From Bradyrhizobium sp. sGM-13 (GTDB lineage Bacteria; Pseudomonadota; Alphaproteobacteria; Rhizobiales; Xanthobacteraceae): 64,000 bases of DNA. The stretch's first letter is position 1, and each line of letters opens with the position of its first letter. The stretch spans positions 400,401 to 464,400 of the forward strand of contig NZ_JAGWDK010000002.1 of the NCBI RefSeq assembly GCF_018398875.1, read 5' to 3'. The notes below the pieces were generated by a model. It saw only the letters and a program-made list of their open reading frames with translations. It ran no database searches and had not been told where the DNA came from. The translations under genes and the position numbers were made by a program. Below, in pieces: positions 8,295-19,121 of the stretch.

Positions 8295-9165
8295 AGCACT
8301 TGCGAGCATTCCGCTCATGCCCGCGAACACCGCGCCGCCGGCCCCGAACTACCCGTGGCCCAAACGCCATACGTCAGCGATGTTCCTCTCCTTCGACGTG
8401 GACGCGGAGAGCGCTTGGACCAGCAAGGACGCAGCTCACGCCCAGCGCCTCATCACGATGAGCTATGGCGGCTATGAGGCGCGCGTCGGCACGCCAAAAC
8501 TCTTGGAACTGCTCGATCAGCTTGATCTGAAGGCGACCTTCTTCATCACCGGCTGGTCGGTGGAAGCGCATCCGGCGATGGCGGAGGCCATCCTCAAGGC
8601 CGGCCATGAGATCGGCCATCACGGCTATCACCATCTGCTGCCGGATCCGGGCGATCCCTGGATCGAGGAGGAACTGGAGCGGGGTTTTGAGGCGCTGAAG
8701 CGCCGGCTTGGCGTCAAGCCCATCGGCTATCGCGCGCCTTACGGCGAATTCACCGAAGAGCTGCGTGTGGCGCTGGTGCGCCACGGCATCATCTACACCT
8801 CATCATTTCGCGACGACGTGCGGCCTTACCGACATCGCCTTGCCGATGGCAGGCCGGGCACGATCGAGCTTCCGGTGACTGCAAGCTATGACGACTGGAT
8901 GCACGGACTGTCCGCCCGATTCAGCCCGCGGCCGATCTTTCCGAAGGAGCACGTGCTCTCGATCTGGAAAGACGAGCTTGATGAGGTCAGGGATTGGGGC
9001 GCGATGGTCACGACCGTGCTGCATCCGCAATGCAGCGGTCGTCCGATGCGGCTTCGGCTGCTGCGGGAATTTCTCATCTATGCCAAATCCTGCCCCGATC
9101 TGTGGATCACAACCGGAGAGGCGATCGCGGCGAATTTCAGAAGCCACGAAGCGGCGACCATCTGA
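8281..9165 (+). CDS. Polysaccharide-deacetylase-fold hydrolase, probable cyclic imidase type
   Basis: A 294-residue NodB/carbohydrate-esterase-4 fold protein. The first motif FLSFDVDAE has its aspartates at residues 39 and 41, the metal-site motif GHEIGHHGYHH is at 108-118, and YRAPYGEF near 154-161 carries the catalytic-region Arg. It lacks a signal peptide, so it acts in the cytoplasm, unlike cell-wall deacetylases. This subgroup (HpPgdA-like and PuuE-like) includes cyclic imide hydrolases and an allantoinase. Its overlap with an amino-acid-type transporter gene and its place beside carbamoylase and hydantoinase genes point to ring opening of a cyclic imide or ureide rather than sugar chemistry (inference). 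Confidence 0.75.
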   Translation: MLDSKALASIPLMPANTAPPAPNYPWPKRHTSAMFLSFDVDAESAWTSKDAAHAQRLITMSYGGYEARVGTPKLLELLDQLDLKATFFITGWSVEAHPAMAEAILKAGHEIGHHGYHHLLPDPGDPWIEEELERGFEALKRRLGVKPIGYRAPYGEFTEELRVALVRHGIIYTSSFRDDVRPYRHRLADGRPGTIELPVTASYDDWMHGLSARFSPRPIFPKEHVLSIWKDELDEVRDWGAMVTTVLHPQCSGRPMRLRLLREFLIYAKSCPDLWITTGEAIAANFRSHEAATI

Positions 9166-9202
9166 GTGTCGTGCGGACCACATATCGTTCGAGGAGTAAT
9201 CG

Positions 9203-10785
9203 ATGCTCGTTTCCCGTCGTTCACTGTTAAAGGCCGCTGCCGCCGCGCCGGCGTTGTCGCTGCCGGAAATCCTGCGGGCGCAGTCGCAGACGACGCTGCG
9301 CTTTATTCCGGTGATCGACCTGACTTTCATCGATCCAATCTACTCCACGGCGCAGGTCTCCCGAAATCATGGCTTCATGGTCTACGATACGCTCTACGGC
9401 ATGAATTCGGCGCTCGAGGTCTCGCCTCAGATGGCGTCCGGACATGTCGTGTCCAACGACGAGCGCCAATGGGACCTGACGTTGCGCGAGGGCCTGCTAT
9501 GGCACGACGGCGAGCGGGTCTTGGCGCGCGATTGCGTCGCGAGCATTCGCCGCTGGGCGGCCCGCGACGGGTTCGGCGCCGAGCTGATGGCCGCAACGGA
9601 CCAATTGTCGGCACCTGATGACCGCACTATACGTTTTCGGCTGAGCAGGCCGTTCCCTCTGCTGCCCGCGGCGCTCGGCAAGGCCGCGATCCAGGCGCCG
9701 TTCATGATGCCGGAGCGGCTGGCGAGCCAGGATCCATTCAAGCCGCTAGCCGAGGTCGTGGGCAGCGGTCCTTTCCGCTTCGTGGCGGATCAGCGCGTGC
9801 AGGGCGCGCGCAACGTGTACGCCCGTTTCGATCGTTATCTGCCCCGTCAGGACGGCAAACCCGATTGGACCGCCGGCCCCAAGATCGTTCATTACGACCG
9901 CGTGGTCTGGACGACGATGCCAGATGCGGCAACGGGGGTGGCTGCCCTGCAAACGCGCGAGCAGGATTGGCAGGAAACTACGCCGCATGACCTGTTGCCG
10001 GTGCTGAAGCGTACTGGCGGCATCACCACGCGGATCCTCGATCCGCGGGGTTACACCTGCATGTTGCGTGTGAACCACCTGCAGCCGCCGTTCGACAATC
10101 CCGCCATCCGCCGCGCGCTGTTGGGCGCGATCGACCAGTCTGCCTTCATGACGGCGGTTGCGGGCGATGATCCCGCCCATCAATCCTCGCCGATCGGCTT
10201 CTTTGCACCGGGTACACCGATGGCGAGCGATGTAGGCCTCAATGTGTTCCGCGGGCCGCGCGACATGGCCAAGGTCAAGGCCGATCTGAAGGCCGCCGGT
10301 TACAATGGTGAGAAGGTGGTGCTGTTGGTGCCACCAATTCCGTTGCACAAAAGCCGCTCGGCGACATCGCAGCCGACATGCTGCAGCAGGCCGGCATGAA
10401 CGTCGAATATGCCGGACTGGATTTCGGCGTGGTGCTGCAGCGGCAGTTGAAAAAGGATCCCGTCGCCCAGGGCGGCTGGAGCGCCGGCGTCGGCAACTGG
10501 CAAGGCATCGATTGGCTGAACCCGGCCGGAAATTCGAATCTGCGCGGTGACAGCAAAGTGGCTGGTTGGTACAAAAGCGAGAAGATGGGGGCACTACGGA
10601 GCCAGTGGCTCGCTGCCGGCAATCTTGCCGAACAGCAGCGCATCTGCCGCGATATCCAGGCGTTGTCGTTCGAGGAAATTCCCTACTTCCCGATCGGTCA
10701 GTACAAGCAACCGACCGCGTACCAATCGAACATTACCGGCATCCTCGACGGCACGGCCGTGTTCTGGAATGTGAAGCCGGCATGA
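9203..10785 (+). pseudogene. Peptide-type ABC substrate-binding protein, interrupted by a frameshift
   Basis: A family-5 binding protein with a twin-arginine signal (SRRSLLKAAAAAP at residues 4-16) reads well from 9203 to about 10348, then loses frame. The rest (DIAADMLQQAGMNVEYAGLD onward to 10785) continues in the +1 frame. Aligning it with its intact paralogue at 13509 places the lesion at the AAAA run 10349-10352: one missing base restores a collinear match (..PLH-N-KPLGDIAADML against ..PITKAQGDVTADLL). It may be a real mutation or a homopolymer sequencing error. The gene overlaps the following amidohydrolase by ATGA. No dedicated permeases adjoin, so it may have fed the dipeptide-type transporter downstream. 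Confidence 0.8.
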
Positions 10786-12155
10786 GCACGATCGCCATTT
10801 TTGGCAGCTATGTGTTGTCGCGCAGGGATGGCGCGCAGGAGGTGCTGCGCGATCACTGGGTGTTGCTGGAAGGCAAGCGGATCGCCGCCATCACGAGCGA
10901 CCGACCGTCGGCCACCGAGGTCTTCGACAGGCCGGGCCGGTTCGTGCTGCCCGGACTTCTGAACCTGCACAACCATTGCTTCAGCGAAGCCGTCGCCCGG
11001 ACGCATACGGAGGACGGCAATGGTCGCCGGAACAATCAGAGCATCGTCTATACGGTGCTGCTGCCGCTAACCAAGCGCGGCGCCGACGTGTTGTCGCCGT
11101 CGGAGCGGCTCGCCATCGCGCGGCTCGGCATTTTGCAATTGCTGAAGGGCGGCACCACCACTGTGATGGAGCCATTCCGCAACACTATTCCGGAGATGTT
11201 CGACGCCGCCGAGGAAATGGGAATCCGCTTCTACGGTGCGCCGTATTTGTTTTCGACCTCGGATGCCAAGGCGGGTCCTGATGGCGTGGTGCATTACGCG
11301 GGCGAGGATGGCCAGGGCGATATGGACACCTGGAACGCGCTATATAATCGCTGGAATGGACGCGGCGACCGCCGGATCGGCCTTGCGATGAGCCCGCACG
11401 CAACCGACACCTGTGGTCCGGATCTGCTGCGGGCGTGTGCCGCCCGCGCACGCGAACTCGATGTTCCCATCACCACCCATCTCGCGCAAAGCCAGGCCGA
11501 AGTTGCGACGATCGGGAGCCGTCACGGTGGACGCACGCCGGCCGAGTATCTCGACTGGCTTGGTCTGCTGGCGCCTGATCTTCTGGCCGCGCACTGCATC
11601 GCAAGCACCGATGGCGATTTGAAGCTGATGGCGGCGAGGGGCGCCACGGTGCTGAACTGCCCGCGCGTGTTTGCGCGCTCAGGCGTTACCGCGGCGTTCG
11701 GCCGTTTCGCGGAGCACGGTGTCCGGACGGTGGTCGGAACCGACGGCTACAACATGGACCTCCTCGGCGAACTCAACGCGGCGTCGATGATCTCCAAGAT
11801 TGCTTCCGCTCGCGCCGATGTAGCCAATGCACCAGAGCTGATCGAATCGGTCACGGCAACCGCGGCGGCGGTCATCAAGCGGCCGGACCTTGGGACGATC
11901 GCGCCGGGTGCTACCGCCGACCTCACCGTCGTCGACCTGACCCATCCCCATTTGCAACCATTGTCCGATCCACGACGCGGGCTGGTCGCGCTCGGCAACC
12001 GCGCCAACGTCGATCAGGTGATCGTCGATGGGCGTGTGCTGATAAATGCCGGTCGATACATTCACGGCGACGAGACCTCGATAATGTCGGCCGCGAACGC
12101 GGCGATCGGCAAAATCTGGGACTTGCCGGAAGCCCGGGCGGCCTTCAATGGCTGA
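10782..12155 (+). CDS. Amidohydrolase, deaminase/chlorohydrolase (TRZ/ATZ) type
   Basis: A 457-residue metal-dependent hydrolase from ATG 10782, which overlaps the previous stop. The mononuclear amidohydrolase ligands are visible: H63 and H65 (NLHNH), H233 (TTHLAQSQAE), H271 (AAHCIASTDGD) and D321 (VVGTDGYNMDL). No carboxylated lysine is expected in this subtype, which includes cytosine and guanine deaminases, S-adenosylhomocysteine deaminase and triazine hydrolases. A C-terminal composite beta-sandwich (GTIAPGATADLTVVDL) completes the fold. In this cluster it most likely deaminates or hydrolyses an N-heterocycle (inference); the exact substrate is open. Confidence 0.85.
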   Translation: MSTIAIFGSYVLSRRDGAQEVLRDHWVLLEGKRIAAITSDRPSATEVFDRPGRFVLPGLLNLHNHCFSEAVARTHTEDGNGRRNNQSIVYTVLLPLTKRGADVLSPSERLAIARLGILQLLKGGTTTVMEPFRNTIPEMFDAAEEMGIRFYGAPYLFSTSDAKAGPDGVVHYAGEDGQGDMDTWNALYNRWNGRGDRRIGLAMSPHATDTCGPDLLRACAARARELDVPITTHLAQSQAEVATIGSRHGGRTPAEYLDWLGLLAPDLLAAHCIASTDGDLKLMAARGATVLNCPRVFARSGVTAAFGRFAEHGVRTVVGTDGYNMDLLGELNAASMISKIASARADVANAPELIESVTATAAAVIKRPDLGTIAPGATADLTVVDLTHPHLQPLSDPRRGLVALGNRANVDQVIVDGRVLINAGRYIHGDETSIMSAANAAIGKIWDLPEARAAFNG

Positions 12156-12190
12156 CCGCTGGTCGGCACACGCACTGTCAGGAGATTGCA

Positions 12191-13333
12191 ATGCCTATCG
12201 ATTTGATCCTGCGCGGCGGCCGGGTGATCGACCCCTCCCAGAAGCTCGATGCCGTGACGGATGTCGCCTTCGCTGGCGGCAAGGTGGCCATGATCGGAAG
12301 CGGGCTCAAGGCCGATCCTAGAACCGATGTGCGCGACGTATCGGGTTACATCGTCACCCCCGGTCTGATCGATCTGCACACCCACGTCTATTGGGGCGGC
12401 ACCTCGCTCGGCATCGACGCCGAGGAGTTCTGCCGCACCTCCGGCGTCACCACGGCGGTCGACACCGGCAGCGCCGGTCCCGGTAATTTCGTAGGCTTCC
12501 GCAAGCACGTCATCGAGCCGAGCCAGGTCCGCATTCTGGCCTATCTGCACGTCTCCCACGCCGGCATCTACGGCTTCTCGCATCGGGTCATGGTCGGCGA
12601 GAGCGAGGAGATGCGCCTGATGAACCCGATCGACGCCGTCAAGGTGGCCGAGCAAAACCGCGACCTCATCGTCGGCATCAAGGTGCGGGTCGGGCTCCAC
12701 GCCTCGGGCACCTCGGGAATCGTGCCGCTCGACATCGCGCTCGAGGTCGCTGAAGAGGTCGGCATGCCTCTGATGGCGCATATCGACCATCCGCCACCGA
12801 GCTACGAGGAGGTGCTCGCCCGCCTGCGTCCGGGCGACGTACTCACGCACGCGTTCCGGCCGTTTCCCAATACGCCCGCCACCGCGCAAGGAACGGTGAA
12901 GAGGGTGGTGCTGGAGGCACGCGAACGTGGCGTGTTGTTCGACATCGGCCACGGTAAAGGCTCATTCGCCTTCAAGACGGCCCGCGCGATGCTCGCCAAC
13001 GGCTTCTATCCAGACACCATTTCCTCAGATGTCCATGCCCTGTGCATCGACGGGCCGGCCTTTGATCAGGTAACGACGATGTCCAAGTTTCTGTGCATGG
13101 GCATGCCGCTCCCCGATGTGGTCGCGGCCTCGACGGTGAATGCGGCGATGGCGCTGCGGCGCCCCGAGCTCGGCAGCCTGAAGCCGGGAAGCGCCGGAGA
13201 TGCGACCCTCATCTCGGTCCAGCAAGGCCAGTTCGACTATGTCGACGTCGTCGGCGAGCACCTGATCGGCGACCGCAAGATCATGTCCGAAGGCGTCGTC
13301 ATCGCCGGTCGGTGGTGGCACCCGAAGGAGTGA
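12191..13333 (+). CDS. Amidohydrolase/deacetylase-family metallohydrolase (copy 1)
   Basis: A 380-residue binuclear amidohydrolase related to dihydroorotase and the Atu3266-type deacetylases. Ligands are H63 and H65 (DLHTHVYWGG), probable carboxylated K164 (VGIKVRVG), H197 (MAHIDHPP), H220 (LTHAF) and D280 (SSDVHALC). A good ribosome site (AGGAGA) precedes the ATG. It follows the deaminase-type amidohydrolase by 35 bases in the same direction and ends before a sigma-54 promoter, so it probably closes the first operon. Some relatives hydrolyse N-acetyl or N-formyl amino acids. A paralogue lies at 31754 beside a molybdenum hydroxylase. Confidence 0.87.
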   Translation: MPIDLILRGGRVIDPSQKLDAVTDVAFAGGKVAMIGSGLKADPRTDVRDVSGYIVTPGLIDLHTHVYWGGTSLGIDAEEFCRTSGVTTAVDTGSAGPGNFVGFRKHVIEPSQVRILAYLHVSHAGIYGFSHRVMVGESEEMRLMNPIDAVKVAEQNRDLIVGIKVRVGLHASGTSGIVPLDIALEVAEEVGMPLMAHIDHPPPSYEEVLARLRPGDVLTHAFRPFPNTPATAQGTVKRVVLEARERGVLFDIGHGKGSFAFKTARAMLANGFYPDTISSDVHALCIDGPAFDQVTTMSKFLCMGMPLPDVVAASTVNAAMALRRPELGSLKPGSAGDATLISVQQGQFDYVDVVGEHLIGDRKIMSEGVVIAGRWWHPKE

Positions 13334-13373
13334 CCGAAAGGTTAGGCAGAACCGATGGATGAGCAGGCCGTGC

Positions 13374-13389
13374 TGGCATACCGCTTGCA
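13374..13389 (+). promoter_or_regulatory. Sigma-54 (-24/-12) promoter of the first dipeptide-type transporter
   Basis: TGGCATACCGCTTGCA matches the RpoN consensus TGGCAYR-N4-TTGCA, with the invariant GG (13375-13376) and GC (13387-13388) separated by the required ten bases. It lies in the 175-bp gap before the binding-protein gene at 13509. Transcription would begin about 13400 and needs an NtrC-type activator, whose site I could not identify. Confidence 0.75.
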
Positions 13390-13508
13390 AGCAAAAGGAG
13401 ACTGATTGGCATCGGTTTGACTGGCCTGTTTCACCTCATGCGGCATCGAACCTTGGGCCAATGAATTGGCCGAAACCGCCATGACAACCCGAAGACAGGG
13501 AGAGCTTC

Positions 13509-15113
13509 ATGGATCGCAGGACTGTGTTGAAGGGATTGGCCGGAGTAGGCGGCCTGGCGGCGACGGGCGGCCTTTCGATGCCGGCGCTTTCCCAAGGTGC
13601 CGCCGCGCGCACCTTGCGCTTTGTCCCGCAGGCCAACCTCGCGAACTTCGATCCGATTTGGGGGACCCAGTACGTCGTGCGAAACGCCGCCGCGTTGGTG
13701 TGGGACACCCTCTATGGCCTCGACGCCACGCTGCAGCCGCAGCGTCAGATGGTCGAGTCCGAGGCGGTGTCCGATGACGGTCTGGTCTGGACCTTTCGGC
13801 TCAGGCCGGGATTGAAGTTCCACGATGGCGAGCCGGTGCTCAGCAAGGATGTGGTGGCGAGTCTCGCGCGCTGGTCGGCGCGCGATCCCATGGGCCTGAT
13901 GATCAAGGCGATCCAGAACGAGCTGACCGCCGTCGATGACCGGACCTTCAAATGGGCGCTGAAGTCGCCTTATCCGAAGATGCTGCTGGCATTGGGCAAG
14001 AACAGCACGCCCTGCGCGTTCGTCATGCCGGAGCGCATCGCCCAAACTGACCCGTTCAAGCAGATCCCCGAATATGTCGGCTCGGGCCCGATGAAATTCG
14101 CAAAGGGCGAATGGGTGCCCGGCGCCAAGGCGGTGTTCGAGAAGTTTGCCGATTACACGCCGCGGCAGGAGAAGACGTCCTGGCTCGCCGGCGGCAAGCA
14201 GATGCTGGTCGACCGTATCGAATGGGTGGTGATCCCGGATCCTGCGACGGCGGCGGCAGCACTTCAGAATGGCGAGGTCGATTGGTGGGAGAGTCCCATC
14301 ACCGATCTTGTGCCGTCGCTCAAGAAGAACCGCAACATCAACGTCGATATCGCCGATCCTCTAGGCAACATCGGTTCGTTCCGGATGAACCACCTGCATC
14401 CGCCCTTCAACAATGTGAAGGTACGACGTGCCGTGCTCGCGGCGTTGAGCCAGGAAGACTACATGCGCGCGCTGGTCGGCGACGATACCGCGCTCTGGAA
14501 GCCGCTGCCGGGATTCTTCACGCCGGAAACGCCGCTCTACACAGAAGAGGGCGGCGAGATACTGAAGGGCAAGCGCGATCTCGCAATGGCAAAGAAGCTG
14601 CTGGCCGAGAGCGGCTATTCAGGCCAGCCGGTCACCTGCGTCGTGGCGCAGGATCAACCGATCACCAAGGCGCAGGGCGATGTCACTGCCGATCTGTTGA
14701 AGCAAATCGGAATGAATGTCGACTTCGTTGCGACCGATTGGGGCACGGTGGGCTCCCGCCGCGCTCAGAAAACGCCCCCAGGCCAGGGCGGCTGGGGAAT
14801 GTTTCACACCTGGCACGCCGGCGCGGACTGCATCAGTCCCGCCGCCTATAACGCCATTCGCGCCAATGGCGACAAGGCGTGGTTTGGCTGGCCCACGAGC
14901 GAGGACGTGGAAAAGGAAGTCACGGCATGGTTCGACGCCAAAAATCTCGATGAGGAGAAGGTTGCGGTCAAGCGCCTCAACAAAGCGGCGCTCGAGGATG
15001 TTGTCTATGCGCCGACCGGCTTCTTCCTGAGCTACACGGCATGGCGCAAGAACGTCTCCGGTATCGCCAAGGGGCCGCTGCCCTTCTTCTGGGGCGTGTC
15101 GAAGACCGCATGA
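13509..15113 (+). CDS. ABC transporter substrate-binding protein, dipeptide/oligopeptide type
   Basis: A 534-residue family-5 periplasmic binding protein. The N-terminus carries a twin-arginine signal (DRRTVLKGLAGVGG, residues 2-15), so it is exported folded, perhaps with a bound ligand. The pattern LKFHDGEPVLSKDVVASL near residues 102-119 is the family signature region. It is the intact paralogue of the frameshifted gene at 9203 (similar openings FVPQANLANFDPI and FIPVIDLTFIDPI). Two permeases and two ATPases follow in one operon driven by the sigma-54 promoter at 13374. Relatives carry peptides, nickel, opines or glutathione; the ligand here is unknown. Confidence 0.92.
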   Translation: MDRRTVLKGLAGVGGLAATGGLSMPALSQGAAARTLRFVPQANLANFDPIWGTQYVVRNAAALVWDTLYGLDATLQPQRQMVESEAVSDDGLVWTFRLRPGLKFHDGEPVLSKDVVASLARWSARDPMGLMIKAIQNELTAVDDRTFKWALKSPYPKMLLALGKNSTPCAFVMPERIAQTDPFKQIPEYVGSGPMKFAKGEWVPGAKAVFEKFADYTPRQEKTSWLAGGKQMLVDRIEWVVIPDPATAAAALQNGEVDWWESPITDLVPSLKKNRNINVDIADPLGNIGSFRMNHLHPPFNNVKVRRAVLAALSQEDYMRALVGDDTALWKPLPGFFTPETPLYTEEGGEILKGKRDLAMAKKLLAESGYSGQPVTCVVAQDQPITKAQGDVTADLLKQIGMNVDFVATDWGTVGSRRAQKTPPGQGGWGMFHTWHAGADCISPAAYNAIRANGDKAWFGWPTSEDVEKEVTAWFDAKNLDEEKVAVKRLNKAALEDVVYAPTGFFLSYTAWRKNVSGIAKGPLPFFWGVSKTA

Positions 15114-15130
15114 CGGCACAGTAAACCCAC

Positions 15131-16072
15131 ATGATCTCATACATCCTCCGGCGCATTCTCTCGACCTTGCCCGTGATGGGGATCGTCGCGCTGTTCGTCT
15201 TCAGTCTGCTCTATATCGCGCCGGGCGATCCGGCGGCGGTGATCGCGGGCGATCAGGCCAGCCCCGCCGACGTTGAGCGCATACGCCAGGGCCTCGGCCT
15301 TGACCGGCCGTTTCTGGTCCAGTTCGGGACCTGGCTCTGGCATATCCTGCATGGCGATCTCGGCACCTCGATCTTTACCAACCTGCCGGTCGCCTCGATG
15401 ATCGCGCAGCGCATCGAGCCGACGTTCTCGCTGATGGCGCTTACGCTCGTCCTGACTATCCTTGTCGCGGTGCCGCTCGGCGTGGTGGCGGCGTGGAAGG
15501 CGGGAAGCTGGGTGGACCGCACCATCATGGCGTTCGCCGTGTTCGCCTTCTCGCTCCCCGTCTTTGTCGTCGGCTACGTGCTCGCCTACGTATTTGCGCT
15601 GCAGTTCGAATGGCTTCCGGTGCAGGGCTACACGCCGTTGGCGGCAGGCCTTTGGCCATGGCTGCAGAACCTCATTCTTCCCGCCCTGGCCTTAGGCTCC
15701 GTCTACATCGCGCTGATCGCGCGCATCACCCGAGCCTCCATGCTCGAGGTGCTGCAGCAGGATTATGTCCGCACCGCCCGCGCCAAAGGCCTCGGCCAGC
15801 GCAACATCCTGTTCGTTCATGCGCTGAAAAACGCGGCCGTTCCGATCGTGACGGTGATCGGCATCGGCATTGCGCTACTGATCGGCGGCGCGGTGGTGAC
15901 CGAAAGCGTGTTCGCCATTCCAGGCCTTGGCCGGCTGACGATCGATGCGATTTTGCGCCGCGATTACCCGGTTATCCAAGGCATCGTGCTGCTATTCAGC
16001 TTCCTCTACGTGCTCGTCAACTTGATGGTCGATGTCACCTACACCCTGGTCGATCCGAGGATCCGCTATTGA
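15131..16072 (+). CDS. ABC transporter permease, DppB type
   Basis: A 313-residue inner-membrane protein with six predicted hydrophobic segments, the first at residues 10-30 (LPVMGIVALFVFSLLYIAPG). The DppB-family N-terminal region with APGDPA and the EAA loop (DYVRTARAKGLGQRNILFVH near 213-232) are clear. It pairs with the DppC-type permease that follows to form the channel heterodimer. The stop TGA overlaps the TTG start of the next gene. Gene order (binding protein, B, C, D, F) is that of a complete Opp/Dpp system. Confidence 0.93.
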   Translation: MISYILRRILSTLPVMGIVALFVFSLLYIAPGDPAAVIAGDQASPADVERIRQGLGLDRPFLVQFGTWLWHILHGDLGTSIFTNLPVASMIAQRIEPTFSLMALTLVLTILVAVPLGVVAAWKAGSWVDRTIMAFAVFAFSLPVFVVGYVLAYVFALQFEWLPVQGYTPLAAGLWPWLQNLILPALALGSVYIALIARITRASMLEVLQQDYVRTARAKGLGQRNILFVHALKNAAVPIVTVIGIGIALLIGGAVVTESVFAIPGLGRLTIDAILRRDYPVIQGIVLLFSFLYVLVNLMVDVTYTLVDPRIRY

Positions 16073-16992
16073 GCATCTCCACATCAAGCGCGGCACCGGT
16101 GCCGCCGGGTCTCGTCATTGCGCCTCAACTGCCGGACCTGCTGGTGCCGGTGGCAATCCGGCGCGGTGTCCTCGGCTTCCTGCGCAATCATCCGACAGTT
16201 GCGCTTGGCGGCGCCTTGCTGCTCTGCCTCGTATTGGTCGGGATATTCGCGCCCTGGCTCGGGACCGTCGATCCGACCGCGCTTGCGCCGGCCAAGCGCA
16301 CGCGCTTGCCGTCTGCGGATTTTTGGTTCGGCACCGACGTGCTGGGCCGCGACATCTATTCACGCGTGGTTTACGGGGCGCGGGTCTCGCTCACGGTAGG
16401 CTTGTCGGTCGCACTACTGTCCTCGATCGCCGGTCTTGCCATCGGCCTGGTCTCGGGTTTCGTGCGATGGGCGGACGGCATCCTGATGCGATTCATGGAC
16501 GGGCTGATGTCGATCCCGCCGATCCTGCTCGCCGTCGCGCTGATGGCGCTGACGCGCGCGAGCGTCGGCAACGTCATCCTGGCCATCACGGTTGCTGAAA
16601 TCCCGCGCGTCTCGCGGCTGGTGCGCAGTGTCGTGCTGTCGCTGCGCGAGCAGCCCTATGTGGACGCTGCCACGGCCTCCGGCACGAGAACGCCAATGAT
16701 CATCCTGCGGCACATCCTGCCCAACACGCTGGCGCCGATGCTGGTCCAGGCAACCTATATCTGCGCCAGCGCCATGATCGTGGAGTCGATCCTCTCTTTC
16801 ATCGGCGCCGGCACGCCGCCCACCATTCCGTCCTGGGGCAACATCATGGCCGAGGGCAGGGCGCTGTGGCAGGTCAAGCCCTACATCGTATTCTTTCCCG
16901 CCGCGTTTCTGTCTGTCACCGTGCTCGCCGTCAACTTGCTCGGCGACGGCCTGCGTGATGCGCTCGATCCGCGAATGGCCAAGAGTCTCTGA
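16069..16992 (+). CDS. ABC transporter permease, DppC type
   Basis: I start this 307-residue permease at TTG 16069, which overlaps the DppB stop as TTGA and has GAGGA about eight bases upstream; the longer open frame is an antisense-like read of the previous gene. The N-terminal cytoplasmic tail (about 45 residues) precedes a hydrophobic helix ([20 protein letters not shown]) and the typical [19 protein letters not shown] motif around residues 85-103. The EAA loop is [20 protein letters not shown]. It partners the DppB-type subunit. Confidence 0.9.
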   Translation: MSISTSSAAPVPPGLVIAPQLPDLLVPVAIRRGVLGFLRNHPTVALGGALLLCLVLVGIFAPWLGTVDPTALAPAKRTRLPSADFWFGTDVLGRDIYSRVVYGARVSLTVGLSVALLSSIAGLAIGLVSGFVRWADGILMRFMDGLMSIPPILLAVALMALTRASVGNVILAITVAEIPRVSRLVRSVVLSLREQPYVDAATASGTRTPMIILRHILPNTLAPMLVQATYICASAMIVESILSFIGAGTPPTIPSWGNIMAEGRALWQVKPYIVFFPAAFLSVTVLAVNLLGDGLRDALDPRMAKSL

Positions 16993-16996
16993 TCCT

Positions 16997-17982
16997 ATGG
17001 CATTGCTAGAAGTCGATAATCTGCAGACCCATTTTCGAACGCCCGAGGGTATCAATCGAGCGGTCGACGGAGTCTCCTTCCATGTCGATGAAGGCGAGAC
17101 GCTTGCCATCGTCGGCGAATCCGGCTGCGGCAAATCGGTCACCTCGATGTCGCTGATGCGGCTGATCGCCGAGCCCCCGGGCAAGATCGCAGGTTCTATC
17201 CGGTTCCAGGGCAAGGATCTGCTGCAACTGTCCGAACGCGAGATGCGCGCCATCCGCGGCAACGACATCTCGATGATCTTCCAGGAGCCGATGACAAGCC
17301 TGAACCCGGTGCTGACGGTCGGCCGTCAGATCGGCGAGACCCTGCGGATGCATCGGGGGCTCGACAAGCAGGCGGCCGAGGCGCGCGCCATCGAGATGCT
17401 GACATTGGTTGGCATCCCGGAGCCGGCGCGTCGCGTGCGCGAATATCCGCATCAGCTCTCCGGCGGCATGCGGCAGCGGGTGATGATCGCCATGGCGCTC
17501 GCCTGCAATCCCAAACTGCTGATTGCCGACGAGCCGACCACGGCGCTTGACGTCACGATCCAGGCGCAGATCCTGCAGCTGATGCTGGACCTCAAGCGCC
17601 GCGTCGGCGCGGCGATCGTTTTGATCACCCATGATCTCGGCGTCGTCGCTGAAATCGCGGAGCGCGTCATGGTGATGTATGCCGGCCGGAAGGTTGAAGA
17701 GGCGTCGGTGATCGATCTGTTCCGCTCCCCCCGTCATCCCTATACGCAGGGCTTGCTCGGCGCGGTGCCTAAGCTCGGCTCCTCGCTATCAGGTGCAGCG
17801 CAGCGGCTTGCCGAGATCCCCGGCCAAGTGCCCAGCCTCAAGGGGCGGATCGAGGGCTGCGTCTTCGCCGGGCGCTGTTCGCTGGCGACCGATCTCTGTC
17901 GGCAGGTTGCCCCGGGCCTCGAAGAAAAGGGACCCGGCCACATCGCCGCCTGCCATTACGCGCGCAAGGAGGCGGTCGCGGC

Positions 17983-17986
<4 letters not shown>
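16997..17986 (+). CDS. ABC transporter ATP-binding protein, DppD/OppD type
   Basis: A 329-residue ATPase started at ATG 16997 ([13 protein letters not shown]), five bases after the permease stop; an upstream in-frame ATG lies inside the permease gene and is not used by relatives. Walker A is GESGCGKS (about 39-46), the signature LSGGMRQR near 154 and Walker [11 protein letters not shown] near 176. The C-terminal oligopeptide-transporter extension has four cysteines ([12 protein letters not shown] near residues 287-321), which in some relatives bind an iron-sulfur cluster. It acts as a heterodimer with the ATPase encoded next. Confidence 0.92.
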
Positions 17987-18969
<983 letters not shown>

Positions 18970-19121
18970 TGTGCGTCACGCGGACTGTCTCTGGAATTGA
19001 CTTCGCGTGGACCAAAACTTTAACTGCTGGCCTCGATTGAGCCAGATAGGACTCCGATCTTCGCAGACAGCTTCATTTTCGTGCAACGCTGCTCCAAATG
19101 GAAGCATCCAGAAAGTTATCC

